This document shows, piece by piece, positions 23,263-34,275 of a stretch of DNA of 64,000 bases. The translations under genes and the position numbers were made by a program. Where the stretch lies: positions 238,752,012 to 238,816,011 of the forward strand of contig CM060846.1 in the NCBI GenBank assembly GCA_030762175.1. Reading direction: 5' to 3'. The stretch is from Metallyticus violacea (lineage: Eukaryota; Arthropoda; Insecta; Mantodea; Metallyticidae). The notes under the pieces were generated by a model, which saw nothing but the letters and a program-made list of their open reading frames with translations, ran no database searches and had not been told where the DNA came from. Every line of letters starts with the position of its first letter. The stretch's first letter is position 1.

Positions 23263-24914
23263 TCATTTTCATGTAAGCTCATATTTATTATAAATAATAT
23301 TTTTGAAATGTGAACATAAGCCACTGAAAAAGTATATTGTTGATTTCTTCCTTTAAGAATATGAGTGCTTTGGATTGGAAAAAATTAAAGTGATTTTTCT
23401 CACGTTCCAAGATTTCAGAGTTAGCAGCAAACTTTTGTAACTAGATTCTGCTCATTCTTTGAAATACTCTTCAAATGAATGTACAGATATTGCACAATAT
23501 CATATTTTTCAGATTGTAAATTTTCTTTGCGCTCCATCAGAAACTGAATTTGTTGCTGAGCTATGAAAACATGCAACAATAACAAGAGAAGTTTACTTGG
23601 CAGTTTGTCTAAAAAAATCATCAGTCAAGAATACTGAAGCTTTTATAAATTATTGTGATCTATACTATACTATACTATAACTCATTCTATGTTATCTGTT
23701 CACTGAGTTTTTTTCAGGGGTGTTTCCTCAGTTCTTTAGGTGAATGCCTTGAAGGCTTAGGCCACAAATTCCCCTGAGCGCTTTCGGCCAAGCTATCATC
23801 CGGCAAATTAGGTCTTCAGTTTGCAGTGCCTGATCATTAAAATAAGAGTTTTCTGATTAATAATCTTGTGTCAAAAAGTCCTTGGATGTGTGTAATTACA
23901 TTATCAAGTCCTGGACAATTTTATCATTGTTAAAAGTTGAAGGATTACAGGTAATGTGTGATAATGCTTATAGTTATTGATAACTGGGTTGGAAATGTAG
24001 TTTGCACCATCTTAAGTGATCTTACATTTTCTTGATGTGCACAAACACAGCACATTCCATTAGCCCTTGGCTGAATATATTCTTTTGGTCTCAATTCAGG
24101 AAATTTGGAAAAATTTAATTTTTACACATGGATATCTTAGCCACCCTACCCTCCAGTTTTTTCACAATAACAAAATTCCTTTTCTCGGATGTTACTCTGA
24201 TCTGTAGAACTTCAGCACCTCTGCCACTATTGGCAACTCTAGAAGTCATTGTCAGGAGAAGATGAAATGCCATTTTCTTCATCCCTTTATCATCATCCTC
24301 ATCATCGTTATCATCATCATGCCATTTGCTTCAAAATGTTTAATTTGATTGTAGCAGAAATTTTAAATATTTTTAAAAGTTTGACATTTACCATCTTAAC
24401 ATTTGTTGTGTGAAGGTATTCAATCAATTTGCTAATATCATTATCATTAACTTTGCACTTCAGTGAATTATCTCCAAATTATTCTTTGCTATAGCAGGTG
24501 TCCTTTTCTGGAACTTTCTTGTGGTTATCATTTTTGTTGTTTTTGTTTTTAATAGGAAATAGTGCTAATAGCACCAAACTCTTATTTACATTTTCAATAT
24601 TACTGATGTGTTGCACATTCACAAAGTAGAAGTGGGATTGTCACTTTCATCCCCTACACTACTTTCAGTTGATTTATGATTTCTTTCATAAAAACCACCG
24701 GCCTCACAGGTTTATCAAACCAGTGATTGATCATCTTTTTTTAAGATGTAAATAACATTTATACATTCAAAAACTAGTCTAAATTACTTTTATCAACTAC
24801 CCTAGATGCGTCTTAGTGTACTTTTTTTTTAAAGAGGGGGTAGAGCATATTTAAACACATGTCATATATGCGATTTTTAACGTCACTAATGTTGCACAAG
24901 TCATATGATTTTCC
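23263..24914. other. Unassigned DNA
   Basis: Possible 3' untranslated or intergenic sequence. A short TATAC tandem run lies near 23,660-23,680 and an imperfect TCA-rich run at 24,289-24,320. No gene seen. Confidence 0.45.
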
Positions 24915-25688
24915 ACTCAGGGGTCCACTTATTGTGCAGGGGGCTTTGCCTCGAGCTGCTCCCTTTTGTCCACGATATTTGACCTGTTTGTTTCGCACAT
25001 TTTTCTATTTCTGCTAACCCCTCCGTTCTTAAAGTGATGGGTGTCCCCGCCCGCATTTGACGCTGTGATAGGTGACTGGGTAGGATGTACATCCCGGCAT
25101 TGGGTTACGGTGTAGAACAGGAGTATATCCTGGTAAATAACTGGCCCAGGAACAGGCCATTGCGAACTGTTGACTTCCTGAAGGCGATGAGTCCTTCTGT
25201 CTTGTAACTGGGATGTGTGACTCTTAGGTAAGTTCTGTTCAGGCCAGGGCAACTCACCTAAGTCGGAGTGGCTTCCAGGAAGTAGCCTGGCATTGGAGAT
25301 AGTTGCAATGATGGAGAAAGAAGTCCCTATGATGGGTGATAAGATTCATCAAAATATAAAAAGCAAAGGAAGTAATGGCAGGGTATTTCCCTAGACTCTT
25401 GGTAATTACTAGAACCGCGGAAAGTCAGACGTGTATTAAAGTAAACCCTATTCAGAAAGATTTAGATGCGATTTCTGGCCTTGTAAAATCCTGCACGCGT
25501 TCGTGCAATGGATATCTTTTGATAGAGACGAATGTTTTGACCCCAACTAATAATTACTGAAGGCCACAATTCTCCACCACGGCTATCCGATCCGTGTTTG
25601 GGAAAATAGAACCTTAGAATCTTGAATTCTTCGCTAGGAGTTACCTCTTTGCTTGACGCGATATCTGTGTGAGCAATGCGTCACTTCC
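24915..25688 (+). mobile_element. LINE A, 5' part: 5'UTR and start of ORF1
   Basis: Aligns by eye with the first 750 bases of LINEs C and D. The start word CTCAGGGGTCCAC, the 5'UTR words GGTGACTGGGTA and GGCCATTGCG, and the sequence before the start codon (CATTGGAGATAGTTGCAATG) are shared. ORF1 follows with TKVNP...KDLDAISGLVKSCTR and LLIET, the N-terminus of the nucleic-acid-binding ORF1 protein, broken by frameshifts. It is visibly more diverged from D than C is, so older. It stops at 25,688 where the antisense LINE B begins; its continuation is at 29,312. Confidence 0.85.
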
Positions 25689-26316
25689 GTAATAATATTT
25701 ATTTTACTTGGCGAAGTTAAAGACTGAAGGACCTCTCTTCCATTTCACCAGGGACAATTACAATATATTTAATGGCATTAACGTTTTGAGCGTAGTACAT
25801 GTTAACTGCTACATTTTTAAAATAAATAATCTTCGAATAATATTCTAAATTGCCTTTGTGACCTGCAGTGCTCGATATGAAACACCAGAATTCCAACGAC
25901 GAGTGACGACAACTGAAGAATGAAGAAAAGAAGAGATTCGATGTAAGGCTATAGAGAGAATGGAATAGAATTGTTCGATCGAATGTTTTAATTATATATT
26001 CATTCCAATATGGCACAATTTATGTTGATACAAGTGTTTCATATTGAGTGTGAGAAACTTAAGTCGTTTCAAGGAATGAAATATATATTCAGTTTGAATT
26101 TGCCAATAAAAAAGATAGCTGTTAAAATTGACACCGAAATTGGTTAAAAGCTATTTCATTGGCACTTTGGTTGCATTAAGTTTCACGGGAATGAGTACTT
26201 GAATTTATTTTGTTTAATAATCGATTATGCCCCATTATAATTTCTGCGATTTTCCCGGATTTATAAGTTCGTTTTGTTTAGCCCATGTTTTGCGTCTAGG
26301 TCTTCGTTAAATTCAT
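25689..26316 (-). other. LINE B 3' region
   Basis: Minus-strand tail of LINE B beyond the readable RT. The 99-residue frame at 25,717-26,016 has no recognisable domain. The extreme end is an AT-rich AAATAAATATTATTA-like tail. Confidence 0.5.
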
Positions 26317-27000
26317 CTAAGGAGTTGATGGGTAAGCCTGGTGGGAGTGCGCCTGCAGTTCTGGGTCTTTGTGTGTGTGTGTGTGTGTGTGTGTGTGGTA
26401 TCTGCAATGTTTAATGTGGTTCTTGACGTCATTTATATAAATAGAAAATAATATTGGTCGCAGTACTGACGCTTGTGGCACTGCACTTTCTCCAAGGCGA
26501 AAAGCGATATCCATACTGGAACACACTGTATTCAGCCGAAGAGATAGTAGTGAAACCATTGGATGAAGTTTTCAGATAAATAGAGACTTAATTTTTTTTT
26601 CTATTTATTACTGAAACAACCCCTCTAGAAAAGTCTATAAAAGTTAGGACAGTCTGTTCACATCCAAAACCTCAAGATTGTCCTCGGTAATGTTAAGCAA
26701 GGCAGTTGCCGTAATAATCAACCCGAATAATGACTGGTAAGTGTCTAGTAGGTTGTGCTCGTTAGGATAATTGCTTGCAAACAATTCGCCCCAGTGCTTT
26801 CGATATGGCAAGTAGGATGGTGGTATGTCTGTAATCTTGAGGCGATAGGGGGAACTTGCTGTTGGCCCTACGGATTCTTTTTTCCAGATGGTAGGAGATG
26901 TTGCTGTTATTATGGATGCATTAAATATATTCGTCAGAGTTGGTAAAATAATGTTAATTTTGTTTATGAGTATAGTGCTGATCATGTCTATTTCTGTAGC
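26317..27000 (-). pseudogene. LINE B reverse transcriptase (broken)
   Basis: The first part reads INIILPTLTNIFN and YRKHWGELFAS...NEHNLLDTYQS, matching the LINE RT order LPxLTxIFNxS, LxKxxEKxxxxQL and NxLLxxYQSGF. The second reads SAVPQASVLRPILFSIYIND, that is GVPQGSVLGPILFxxYIND with two substitutions. The catalytic YADD box should follow CRYH, but a (CA)n run sits there instead (26,370-26,397). Its former downstream neighbours (QAHSHQAYP, related to LYxHSxP) can still be seen. Dead. Confidence 0.85.
26370..26397. repeat. (TG)n microsatellite at the RT catalytic motif of LINE B
   Basis: Fourteen uninterrupted TG units, read as CA on the element's strand, occupying the position of the YADD codons. 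Confidence 0.95.
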
Positions 27001-27249
27001 TTTTGGCTTAATATCTTATCGCATTTTTTGCGTTACCGAAAGTTATGTAAGTGAAGAAAATATCACGTTTTGAAGTCGGTTCATTCGATTCGTTTTCTGT
27101 TTTGTTTATGGTCTCTTGAGATAATAGCTCTGCAGATGGTAAAGTACTCGTTATGTTTTTCGAGAGGTACGCACATTCTTTCTACCTGTTCTTCTTTCCA
27201 AGACCCATGTTCTTGAGATTTCTCCACATTTCTGTGGATGGTATATTGG

Positions 27250-27510
27250 GATCTATTAGTTTATGTGCATATCTCAACTTGGCATTTCTAATTGATTGGT
27301 TTGTCTTGTTTCGTAATCATTTGTATTCTTATACATTTGCGTCGCTTTGTTATTTAAATGTTTGCGATATACCAGATCTCTCAATCATTAAGTTAAGAAT
27401 TTCGATTGTTATGCAAGGAACGAGGGTTCGTATCATTCTCTTTGTTTTAATGGGAGCATGTTGGTCACAAAGTTCTAAGGTGTCATTGAACATTTCAATT
27501 CTCTCATAAA
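27250..27510 (-). pseudogene. LINE B endonuclease-RT linker
   Basis: Reads ERIEMFNDTLELCDQHAPIK then TKRM and LVPCITIEILNLM, equal to the very common LINE linker wording xxFNxxLxxLxDxHAPxKTxRxTRxPxPWxTxEI. A frameshift follows near 27,355. Confidence 0.85.
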
Positions 27511-27559
27511 CTTTCCTAAAGTTCCAGATAGTGTGTCATTCTGCACGTAATAGTTCATT

Positions 27560-28340
27560 AATTAATGGCTCTTCGTCTATGTGTTTCAAGTCTCTGAAGG
27601 GTAACAATTTTAGGAGGCAATTTAGGTGTCTGTAGGACAGATGCAACGTACTGGACAGACCAGCATGGTACAGGTACCTGGCCGTGAGTCACTACTATGT
27701 CAAAATTATTTGTTATAATTAAGCCTAAATAGTATCATTAGTGGGTGTATGATGAGTAAGATTTAGGGAAGGGATTGTCATACCCAAGCATTGGAATAGG
27801 GTCACTAGGTCAGCGGAGTCGGTTGTGTTTGTAAGTGGCTAGAATTTTAACAAGGGCGTCTCGAATTCAACTAAGTATTTTTTTTTAAATTTTATACATT
27901 AGAGAGATGTAGCACTTACGGATAGGAAAAAGTAATTTCTATGAAGAGCAATTCAGGTTTGGCCGAATATTCATTAGGACTGTGGTAAATGATGTTGGAT
28001 TGTACATTAGATGGAATGTACTACTACTATTACTACTCCCACACCTCTTTTGCCATTGCGATCAACGCGGACAAGGGAATAGCCAGGAATATGCAAAGGT
28101 GCCGAAGAGAGGGGTTTCAATCAAGTTTCTGAAATAAGTGCAATGTACCTGAAAAGCAGAGAAAAGATCATAAAACTCGTCAAAGTGGGACATTAATGTG
28201 AACACTTTGCAAAGCATTGGTGTGGGATTTTAGGCTTGCAGTGGTGGGGTGAAACCGTGGAGGGGATGAGTGTGAATAGCCAAGGTCTGTATCCTCAAGG
28301 ATTGCCAACTTTGTTCGTACCCCACTTAAAGATACTGTGC
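27560..28340 (-). pseudogene. LINE B endonuclease domain (EEP fold, broken)
   Basis: Pieces in order on the minus strand: GYSLVRVDRNGKRGVGVVI (the segment after the catalytic ETWL/Glu region), then RDALVKILATYK (the DRDxLxxxLxxY helix following GDFN) and FDIVVTHGQVPVP near the SxHD position, where the catalytic His-Asp pair is lost. The family cuts target DNA to prime reverse transcription. Two or more frameshifts. Confidence 0.75.
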
Positions 28341-28583
28341 CAACCTAACTGAAAATATTAAACAGCATAATGATAATTAGAAATTACTTATAAACCTAAT
28401 GCTAATTATAAACTTGGTTAAACTACAGTGTTTAATTTTCATGAAATCGGTTAATGTTATAATAGAAGACAAATTAGTAGTATAACAGCAAAGAAATGCT
28501 ATAACAAAAGAAGTTAATATTATGTAGAAAATAAATTAATTATGGTAGTAATAATTAGTATTTTAATAATAAAATTTCTAATT

Positions 28584-29200
28584 TTAATGCATCTTATCGC
28601 TTATTACTCTAGATATTAGAAAAGTTGTTAATTCACCTTTTGCATTCCCTTGGTTCACTATAATGGCACCGTACTGATTCCACAATTTATGAACATCGTA
28701 CTTGCTAATGGCATCTCGAAGAGTGTGGTGTCTTGCAGTGGTGAGATTCTCCCTTGTGATTCCAATACCTTTCAAATTGCGATGGTTGGAAACACCTCAC
28801 TTCGCTTGTGGTATGACAAATTTCACAATGACTGTTATGGGCTGCCCTCCATCTATTCTCCCCACATGATTCCTATCAATATCACTAACGTCTAGGGGAA
28901 GGCCATTTTTTCCGCCACTTTGATCGCGATAGTGTCGCAGTCTTCTGCCTCCCCCCAACACCAAAGATCCAACAACACCGGTGTATCTGATATTGTTCAC
29001 TGTCATCGATCCGTGACTCCAGCGCAAATATCTTCTTGTTACGTTCCTCCAAGTACTTTTAAGATCATTAACAAGAGCCTTACGTTGTTCATGTACAGAA
29101 CTCAATTCCATAATCGCAGCAGCTACCTTTTCCTTGAGATTGGCAACAGTTGACTGCATGCTGTACCGCGATTTTCACAATTTCTTCCATATTTTCATTT
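28584..29200 (-). pseudogene. LINE B ORF1 (RNA-binding protein, broken)
   Basis: Two overlapping minus-strand frames. The upstream one (29,159-28,797) starts with a coiled-coil-like segment (STVANLKEKVAAAIMEL, SSVHEQRKALVNDL) and ends VSDIDRNHVGRIDGGQPITV then IVKFV. The second (28,775-28,584) continues LKGIGITRENLTTARHHTL and WNQYGAIIV. This is the order of the RRM-like plus C-terminal domain of L1-type ORF1 proteins seen in many LINEs (DIDRxHRxG...PIIVKFxxxxxR, LKGTxIxIxEDLT). A frameshift at about 28,790 separates them. Confidence 0.78.
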
Positions 29201-29311
29201 TCCTTTCTAGGTGCCATACTACCGAATTTAAAAACAAATATACAATAAACTATTGAAGTTTTATTATTAAACAGCTTGGGAGAGTTGGAACTTCAGCACA
29301 TCTTCATAAAC

Positions 29312-29946
29312 GAGCAATAAATTCAGAAACGACGGGGAACATATCTAGCCACTTTTCGTATATCGCATTCAGGCAGAAAAAGAGGGCGAGGTAATGCCAA
29401 CATGTACCCTTTTTCTTACGTTTAACAGGATAGACCTTCCACCGACGATCAAGGCTGGGTACGAGGTGACAGACATTGGAGTTTATCCTTTACGGTGTTG
29501 TCAGTTCCAGCGTTATGTACTCAACCGCATATCATGTAAAGCGCATTTCCAGCTGCACCACCTGTGGACAAAACCTCGTGAGGGAGCATGTTCATCCCCA
29601 CCCGTCTGCGTTCACTGCAGCTGTGCTCATCCGGCCACTCCCCGCAAATGTCCCCGCTTTCGAGAAGAAATTCTATTCAGCAGTTCCAAGTTAAGGAAAA
29701 GCTTTCCTTCACACAGGCCAAAAACGGAATCTCACCAACTTCTACTGCTGAAAATAGGAACATACAGCTCTGTAGCCGCCGAAGTGAGATTCCAGTATGC
29801 GGGCTTGAGATTTTGTACTTTATTACCTCCGCATCCATGCTGTCTTACAGGAAATACTCTACCGATAAAACGAAAATTGTGGTTTTTAACACTCCGGTGC
29901 TCTAACCAGAAAAGGAATACTCAAGAGTCTTTGTGGAAGGTCACGT
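29312..29946 (+). mobile_element. LINE A, middle part: rest of ORF1
   Basis: Resumes LINE A after LINE B. Recognisable are GTAATGCCAACATGTACCCT (equal to the D sequence at 40,960) and the zinc-knuckle block with CTTCGQ and CVHCSCAHPATPRKCPRF, against CATCGQ and CVNCRGDHPASSRDCPRF in D. Several frameshifts. It breaks off at 29,946, where the 5' end of LINE C begins, at a point equal to about 31,415 in C. Confidence 0.85.
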
Positions 29947-30389
29947 TCCCCTCTTCAGGGGCCCACTTTTGGGTACGGAGCGTAGCGACCCCGAGGCACC
30001 CGAGTTGCTCCCACAGGTCCACGCTCAGCGTGTTTGACTCATTTTAATTTCGCCTCCTTTTTAATTTTATTAGTTTTACTTCCCTATTCTTTGTCTGAAG
30101 AATGCCCCGTGTTTGACACGGTAAAAAGTCACTGGGTAATGGCGTAAATCCCAGCACTGGGATATCATGTAGGACAGGAGCATACCCTCTGGTAAAGGCC
30201 AGGCCCGGGGAGGGGCTATTGCATAAGCTGTTCACTTCCTGCAGGCGATTGGGTCCCTTTGTCAATACACAGGAAGGTGTGACCGTAAGGTTACTTCGTT
30301 AAGGCCAGGGCAAGTAACCTAAGCCGGGGTGGCGCCCAGGAAGCAGCCTGCCATTGGAGACAGTTGTAATGGTGGAGGATTAAATCGTT

Positions 30390-31627
30390 ATGGCACACGA
30401 AAATAATCATTTTCAAATTAAACGAAAAAGAGTTGCCTTAAAGGAAGTATGCGAGAAGGCATTTCCTCGCTACTTAGTGCTCAGTCGTTTACCAAGGTAA
30501 ACCTATTTGTTCTTTCAGGAGGGAATTGATGCCATAGCAGGACCCGTTAAGTCCTGTACCAGTCTATGGAATGGTTCTCTTTTGGTGGAGACATTTGGGC
30601 TGTCTCAAACAAATTCATTGCGCAAGGCGACGATACTCTACGGCTATCCCATCCGTGTTGAGCAACATAAGACATTGAATTCGTCGCGAGGAGTTGTCAC
30701 CACCAGCGTACTAAACGGTATGTCTGAAACAGAAATCCAAAGTTTTCTGGAAGACCAAGGGGTCACATCTGTTTATCGTGTGCAGGCAAGAAAAGGGGGG
30801 ATTACAGACGACCCGTACTCTTTCCCTCACGTTTGACAGGGTTGAATTGCCGCAGAAGATTAAAGCGGGCTACGAGTTGATTGACGTGCGCCGGTTGCGA
30901 TGTTTTCAGTGTCAACATTTTCGACACGCATATCACGTAAGAGTGTCGTTTCCATCTGTGCAACCTGCGGTCAAGTAAGTCGTGAAGGAGCATGTACATC
31001 CGCTCCTGTCTGCGTCAACTGCCGCGGTGATCATTCAGCCTCGTCCCGCGACTGTCCTCGTTTTAGAGAGGAGCGCTGTATACAGGAAATCCGGGTGAAG
31101 GAAAAGCTCCCCTTTACTGAGGCCCGGAAGCGATACCAATCTCGCCAACCTGTAGTACCTAAGACCGGTACATACAGCGCAGCAACTTCTTTAGCGGTCA
31201 AGAAGTGCGACAGCAGTACGCAGACTTGGGACCTTGTCTGTACACGGGTCCCTACTACGCCCAGTTCCCCGAAGCGCTCTACGGAGAAGCCGAAGCCAGT
31301 AGTTTTCAACGCCCCTGAAATTAAGTTCAAGGCGAACTACACGAGAACTGACTTTTTGAAATCGTCAACTCCAGTTGAAAAGAAAACAAAAAAAGCCCTT
31401 CTCGAAGGTCAGCATTCCATAACGGGAGCAAGCCCGCTAGGCGGTCGCCGTCACTGCCTATGTCTACATCCAACCGATTCCGGATTTTGGAATCGGTGGA
31501 TACTTTTCAAAGGGACCCTCCCTCTGAAGACGCCATAGAGCAGGATGTGCCTGCTCCAGGCAAACCACCAAGCTCCACTCAAATGAAAAAAGACGGTTGA
31601 TTCGTCCTGGGCCGAGCAAAAAGCAAG
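30390..31627 (+). pseudogene. LINE C ORF1 (zinc-knuckle nucleic-acid-binding protein, broken)
   Basis: Begins MAHENNHFQIKRKR and continues IDAIAGPVKSCTS...NGSLLVETFGLSQTN and NGMSETEIQSFLEDQGVTSV. A frameshift follows near 30,800. Then come the cysteine-histidine clusters CFQCQHF, CATCGQ...GAC and CVNCRGDHSASSRDC, and a basic tail. Such clusters bind the element's RNA. The stop codon of D (AAG TAA) is AAG CAA here. The start was chosen because it matches D's ATG in context (TTATGGCACA against CTATGGCACA). Confidence 0.8.
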
Positions 31628-31657
31628 GTGGTATTTTTATTTTATTTCGTTTTAACA

Positions 31658-34275
31658 ATGGCTATCCTTTCGTGGAATGTGCGTAGACTCCGCAGTCGAA
31701 GGCCTGACCTGGAGTTACTTTTACGATCGACTGACTCTCCGCTTGTGTCTCCAAGAGACCACACTTAGACCACAGGATTCGTTAAATTTTCGTGGTTACT
31801 CTTCGGTGAGATTCGATCTTCCTCCCCAAGATGGCACTCCCGCGCATGGAGGAGTTTTAATTCCCATCAGATATGACGTATACAGTTCTTCCGTGAGCCT
31901 CTAAGACTCCTATTCAGGCTGCAGCAACTACTGTTCTTTGTGGCCTTCATTTTTCAGTTTGCACCCTTTACCTACCTCCATCTGCTACTGTCGCCGCAAC
32001 TGATATAGATAACCTATCCCATTGCCACCACCTGTGCTGCTTTTGGAAGATTTTAGTACACATCATCCCCTATGGGGTTCTATCACGGTGTGTGCAAGGG
32101 TAACATGTTATTGGACTTTCTAGACCGCCACAACGTAGTTGTGCTTAGTACTGGTCAACCTACTTTTCTTTCTGACAGTACTTATAGTTTTTCACACTTG
32201 GACTTTTCTATTCCACCTCACTGGCTGTACATTTTACCTGGAACGTCATCTCTGATTTATACCCAAGTAACCATTTACCGTGTCAGATACAGATATTCTC
32301 TTTCCACGTACTTCTGAGCGCGCCAAGGTGACTTATTGAAAAGGAAAATTGGCATCTCTTCCGTTCATTGGCTGTATTTTCCAGGGGTGATTTTCCATCT
32401 ACCGACGCCGAGATCGAGCACCTCAAAACTGTCGTTCTTACAGCTGAAGATCAGGCTATTCCCTGGTTGTCTTCCCAACCCAGACGGTTTCCATTTCCTT
32501 GGTTAACCTTGAATGCCGTGATGCATTGCGTGCACGCCCAGTGCTTTACGGGCTTTTCGTCTCCACCCTCCTTCAGCAAACATGATTCGCTACAAACAGC
32601 TGCGCGCAAAATTCCGTCCAATTATCAAGGATAGCAATAAGGCGTCTTGAATAACTTTCGCTTCTACTTTTAACCCCACTACGCCTACGTCTGTGGTCTG
32701 GAATATGCTTCGCCGCGTTGCAGGCAAACCTACTAGATTTACCCCTATACCCGGTTTTAAGGTACAACATCGTGCACTTGCTACTCCTATTGATATTGCC
32801 AATGCGGTAGTGCGCACTTTCGCTGATGTTTCGAGCTCCGCCAATTATCCTCCATTTCGCGTAGTTAAAGATTAGATCTAGTCGAGAGGTTTCTGTTTTG
32901 CCTCCGACAACCAGGAGTGCTATAATGTTCCTTTTAAAGCCAGGGAATTGGAGCATGCCCTTACGACCTCTCGGCATTGCGCACCGAGGCCAGATGTCAT
33001 TCTTGTTGCAGCATTTGTCAGCGGAAGGCAAGGCCTTTTTCCTCCAGATTTTTAATTCTGTTTGGTGGAATGAAACATTTTCGAGCACTTGGCGAATGGC
33101 CATCGTCATACCTATACCTAATTCTGGAAAGAACGTACGCCTTCCCTCCAGTTACCGTCCGGTTTCCCTCATCAGTTGCGTCTGCAAGGTGATGGAATGG
33201 AATGTATGATTAACGGGCGGCTTATGTGGTGGTTAGAATTGAGGCGTTCATTGACGAACGTTCAGTGCGGTTTTCGGCGCCATCGCACCTCGGTCGACCA
33301 TCTAGTGTCTCCACCCATATAATGGACGGTTTTATACGGAAGTGTGAAACGATCGCTGTATTGTTTGATCTGGAGAAAGTCTGATACTTGTTGGAGAAGC
33401 GGTATCCTTCGAACGCTTCAAGATTGGCATATACGTGGTCGCATGTCTGTTTTTATTCAGGAGTTTATAAAAGAAAGTTTTTTTTAATAATGTTTGCGTG
33501 GGATCAATTTTAACATCTCGTTTTATTCAAGAGAACGGGGTGCCTCAGGGCTCGGTACTTAGCGTCACACTTTTTGCAATTGCTATCAATTCCATCACCG
33601 AGTGTTTACCGAATGGAATGCATTCGTTGTCGTTTGTCGACGATTTTGCCATCTTTCTTTCCTCTCGGAGAACTTGTGTTTTGGAACGCCACCTCCAATG
33701 CTGTCTAGACCGCCTTTATGCTTGGAGTGTAAACCACGGTTCCGTTTCTCCGCTGAGAAGACCGTCTGCATGAAATTCTGGCGGCATAAGGAGTATCCTC
33801 CACCATCTCTCCATCTTGGACCAGACGCTCTTGCTTTCGCAGACGAGGTTAGGTTCCTACATGGTATTTGATCTATACCCAAGATCGCGGGTTCGAACCC
33901 GGCCAGGATCGATGGATTTTTCCGGGCGTAAAAATCCTAAGTATGGCTTCCTTCGGAAGGGAAGTAAAGCCGTGGGTCCCGTGTCGTACATTTACGGCAC
34001 GAAAAAGAACCTCAAGCCTGAAAGAGAGGCCTCTGAGCAAAATTTGTCGGCCGTTTCACGCCCTGAGTTGAATGGGACGCTGATGACCTGAGCTGTTAAA
34101 GAGCGTCCATAAATAAATCAATCAAAAAAATGGTATTTGATAGGAAACTATGCTGGTCATCCCATATGGCACAACTCAAAGGCATGTGTGAACGTTCTCT
34201 TTGTATTTTAGGCGTTTTAAGTGGACATCCTGGGGAGCTGACCAGACGGTTATTTTATGTTTTTGCCGTTCTTTA
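31658..34275 (+). pseudogene. LINE C ORF2 (endonuclease plus partial reverse transcriptase, broken)
   Basis: Begins MAILSWNVRRLRSRRPDLEL, the EEP endonuclease start. The Glu of the catalytic QET is lost. Later TGQPTFLSDST and FSHLDFS are readable. RT pieces: SYRPVSLISCVCKVMEW, ENGVPQGSVLSVTLFAIAIN, then SFVDDFAIFLSSR with the catalytic FVDD still present, then the thumb region LDRLYAWSVNH. The RNase H domain and 3'UTR are missing. Multiple frameshifts and in-frame stops; SINE1 copy d interrupts it. Confidence 0.82.
33873..34129 (+). mobile_element. SINE1 copy d, 5'-truncated, inside LINE C
   Basis: Starts just upstream of the B box (GGTTCGAACCC) and runs to the AATAAATCAATCAAAAAAA tail. Flanked by the perfect duplication ATGGTATTTGAT (33,861-33,872 and 34,130-34,141). 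The LINE sequence TGGTATTTGATAGGAAA, seen uninterrupted in LINE D near 43,780, proves the insertion point. Confidence 0.97.

Larger units (their letters stand above)
25689..29311 (-). mobile_element. LINE B, near full length, antisense, inserted in LINE A
   Basis: On the minus strand the order is an ORF1 (29,200-28,584), an AT-rich spacer, an apurinic-type endonuclease (28,340-27,560), a linker (27,510-27,250), a reverse transcriptase (about 27,000-26,300) and a 3'UTR to 25,689. LINE A's ORF1 stops at one edge and resumes at the other. Both edges carry GAGCAAT (25,671 and 29,312), consistent with a diverged target duplication. Every reading frame is broken, so it is inactive. The gene order, with EN and RT but no RNase H seen, fits a Jockey/CR1-type LINE. 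Confidence 0.85.
29947..34275 (+). mobile_element. LINE C: 5' complete, 3' end lost, inserted in LINE A
   Basis: Starts with the same 5' terminus as D (CAGGGGCCCA, then GGGCGTAGCG-like and CCGAGGCACCCGAG), followed by a 5'UTR of about 440 bases, ORF1, endonuclease and RT up to about 34,275. There it switches abruptly into an older fragment equal to an earlier point in RT. Having a 5' end but no 3' end is the opposite of normal LINE truncation, so a deletion is likely. Carries SINE1 copy d. Frames are broken by several indels and stops. Closely similar to D. Confidence 0.88.

Noticed and set aside
24929..25252. Minus-strand 107-residue frame at the left of LINE A
   Set aside because: It lies in the antisense of the LINE 5'UTR that C and D share; no independent coding sign.
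27153..27509. 118-residue plus-strand frame
   Set aside because: Antisense of the LINE B endonuclease-RT linker, which reads clearly on the other strand.
31031..31330. Minus-strand open frames opposite LINE C and LINE D (also 32,573-33,109, 33,595-33,882, 41,106-41,438)
   Set aside because: Shadows of the real plus-strand element genes; no recognisable minus-strand protein.
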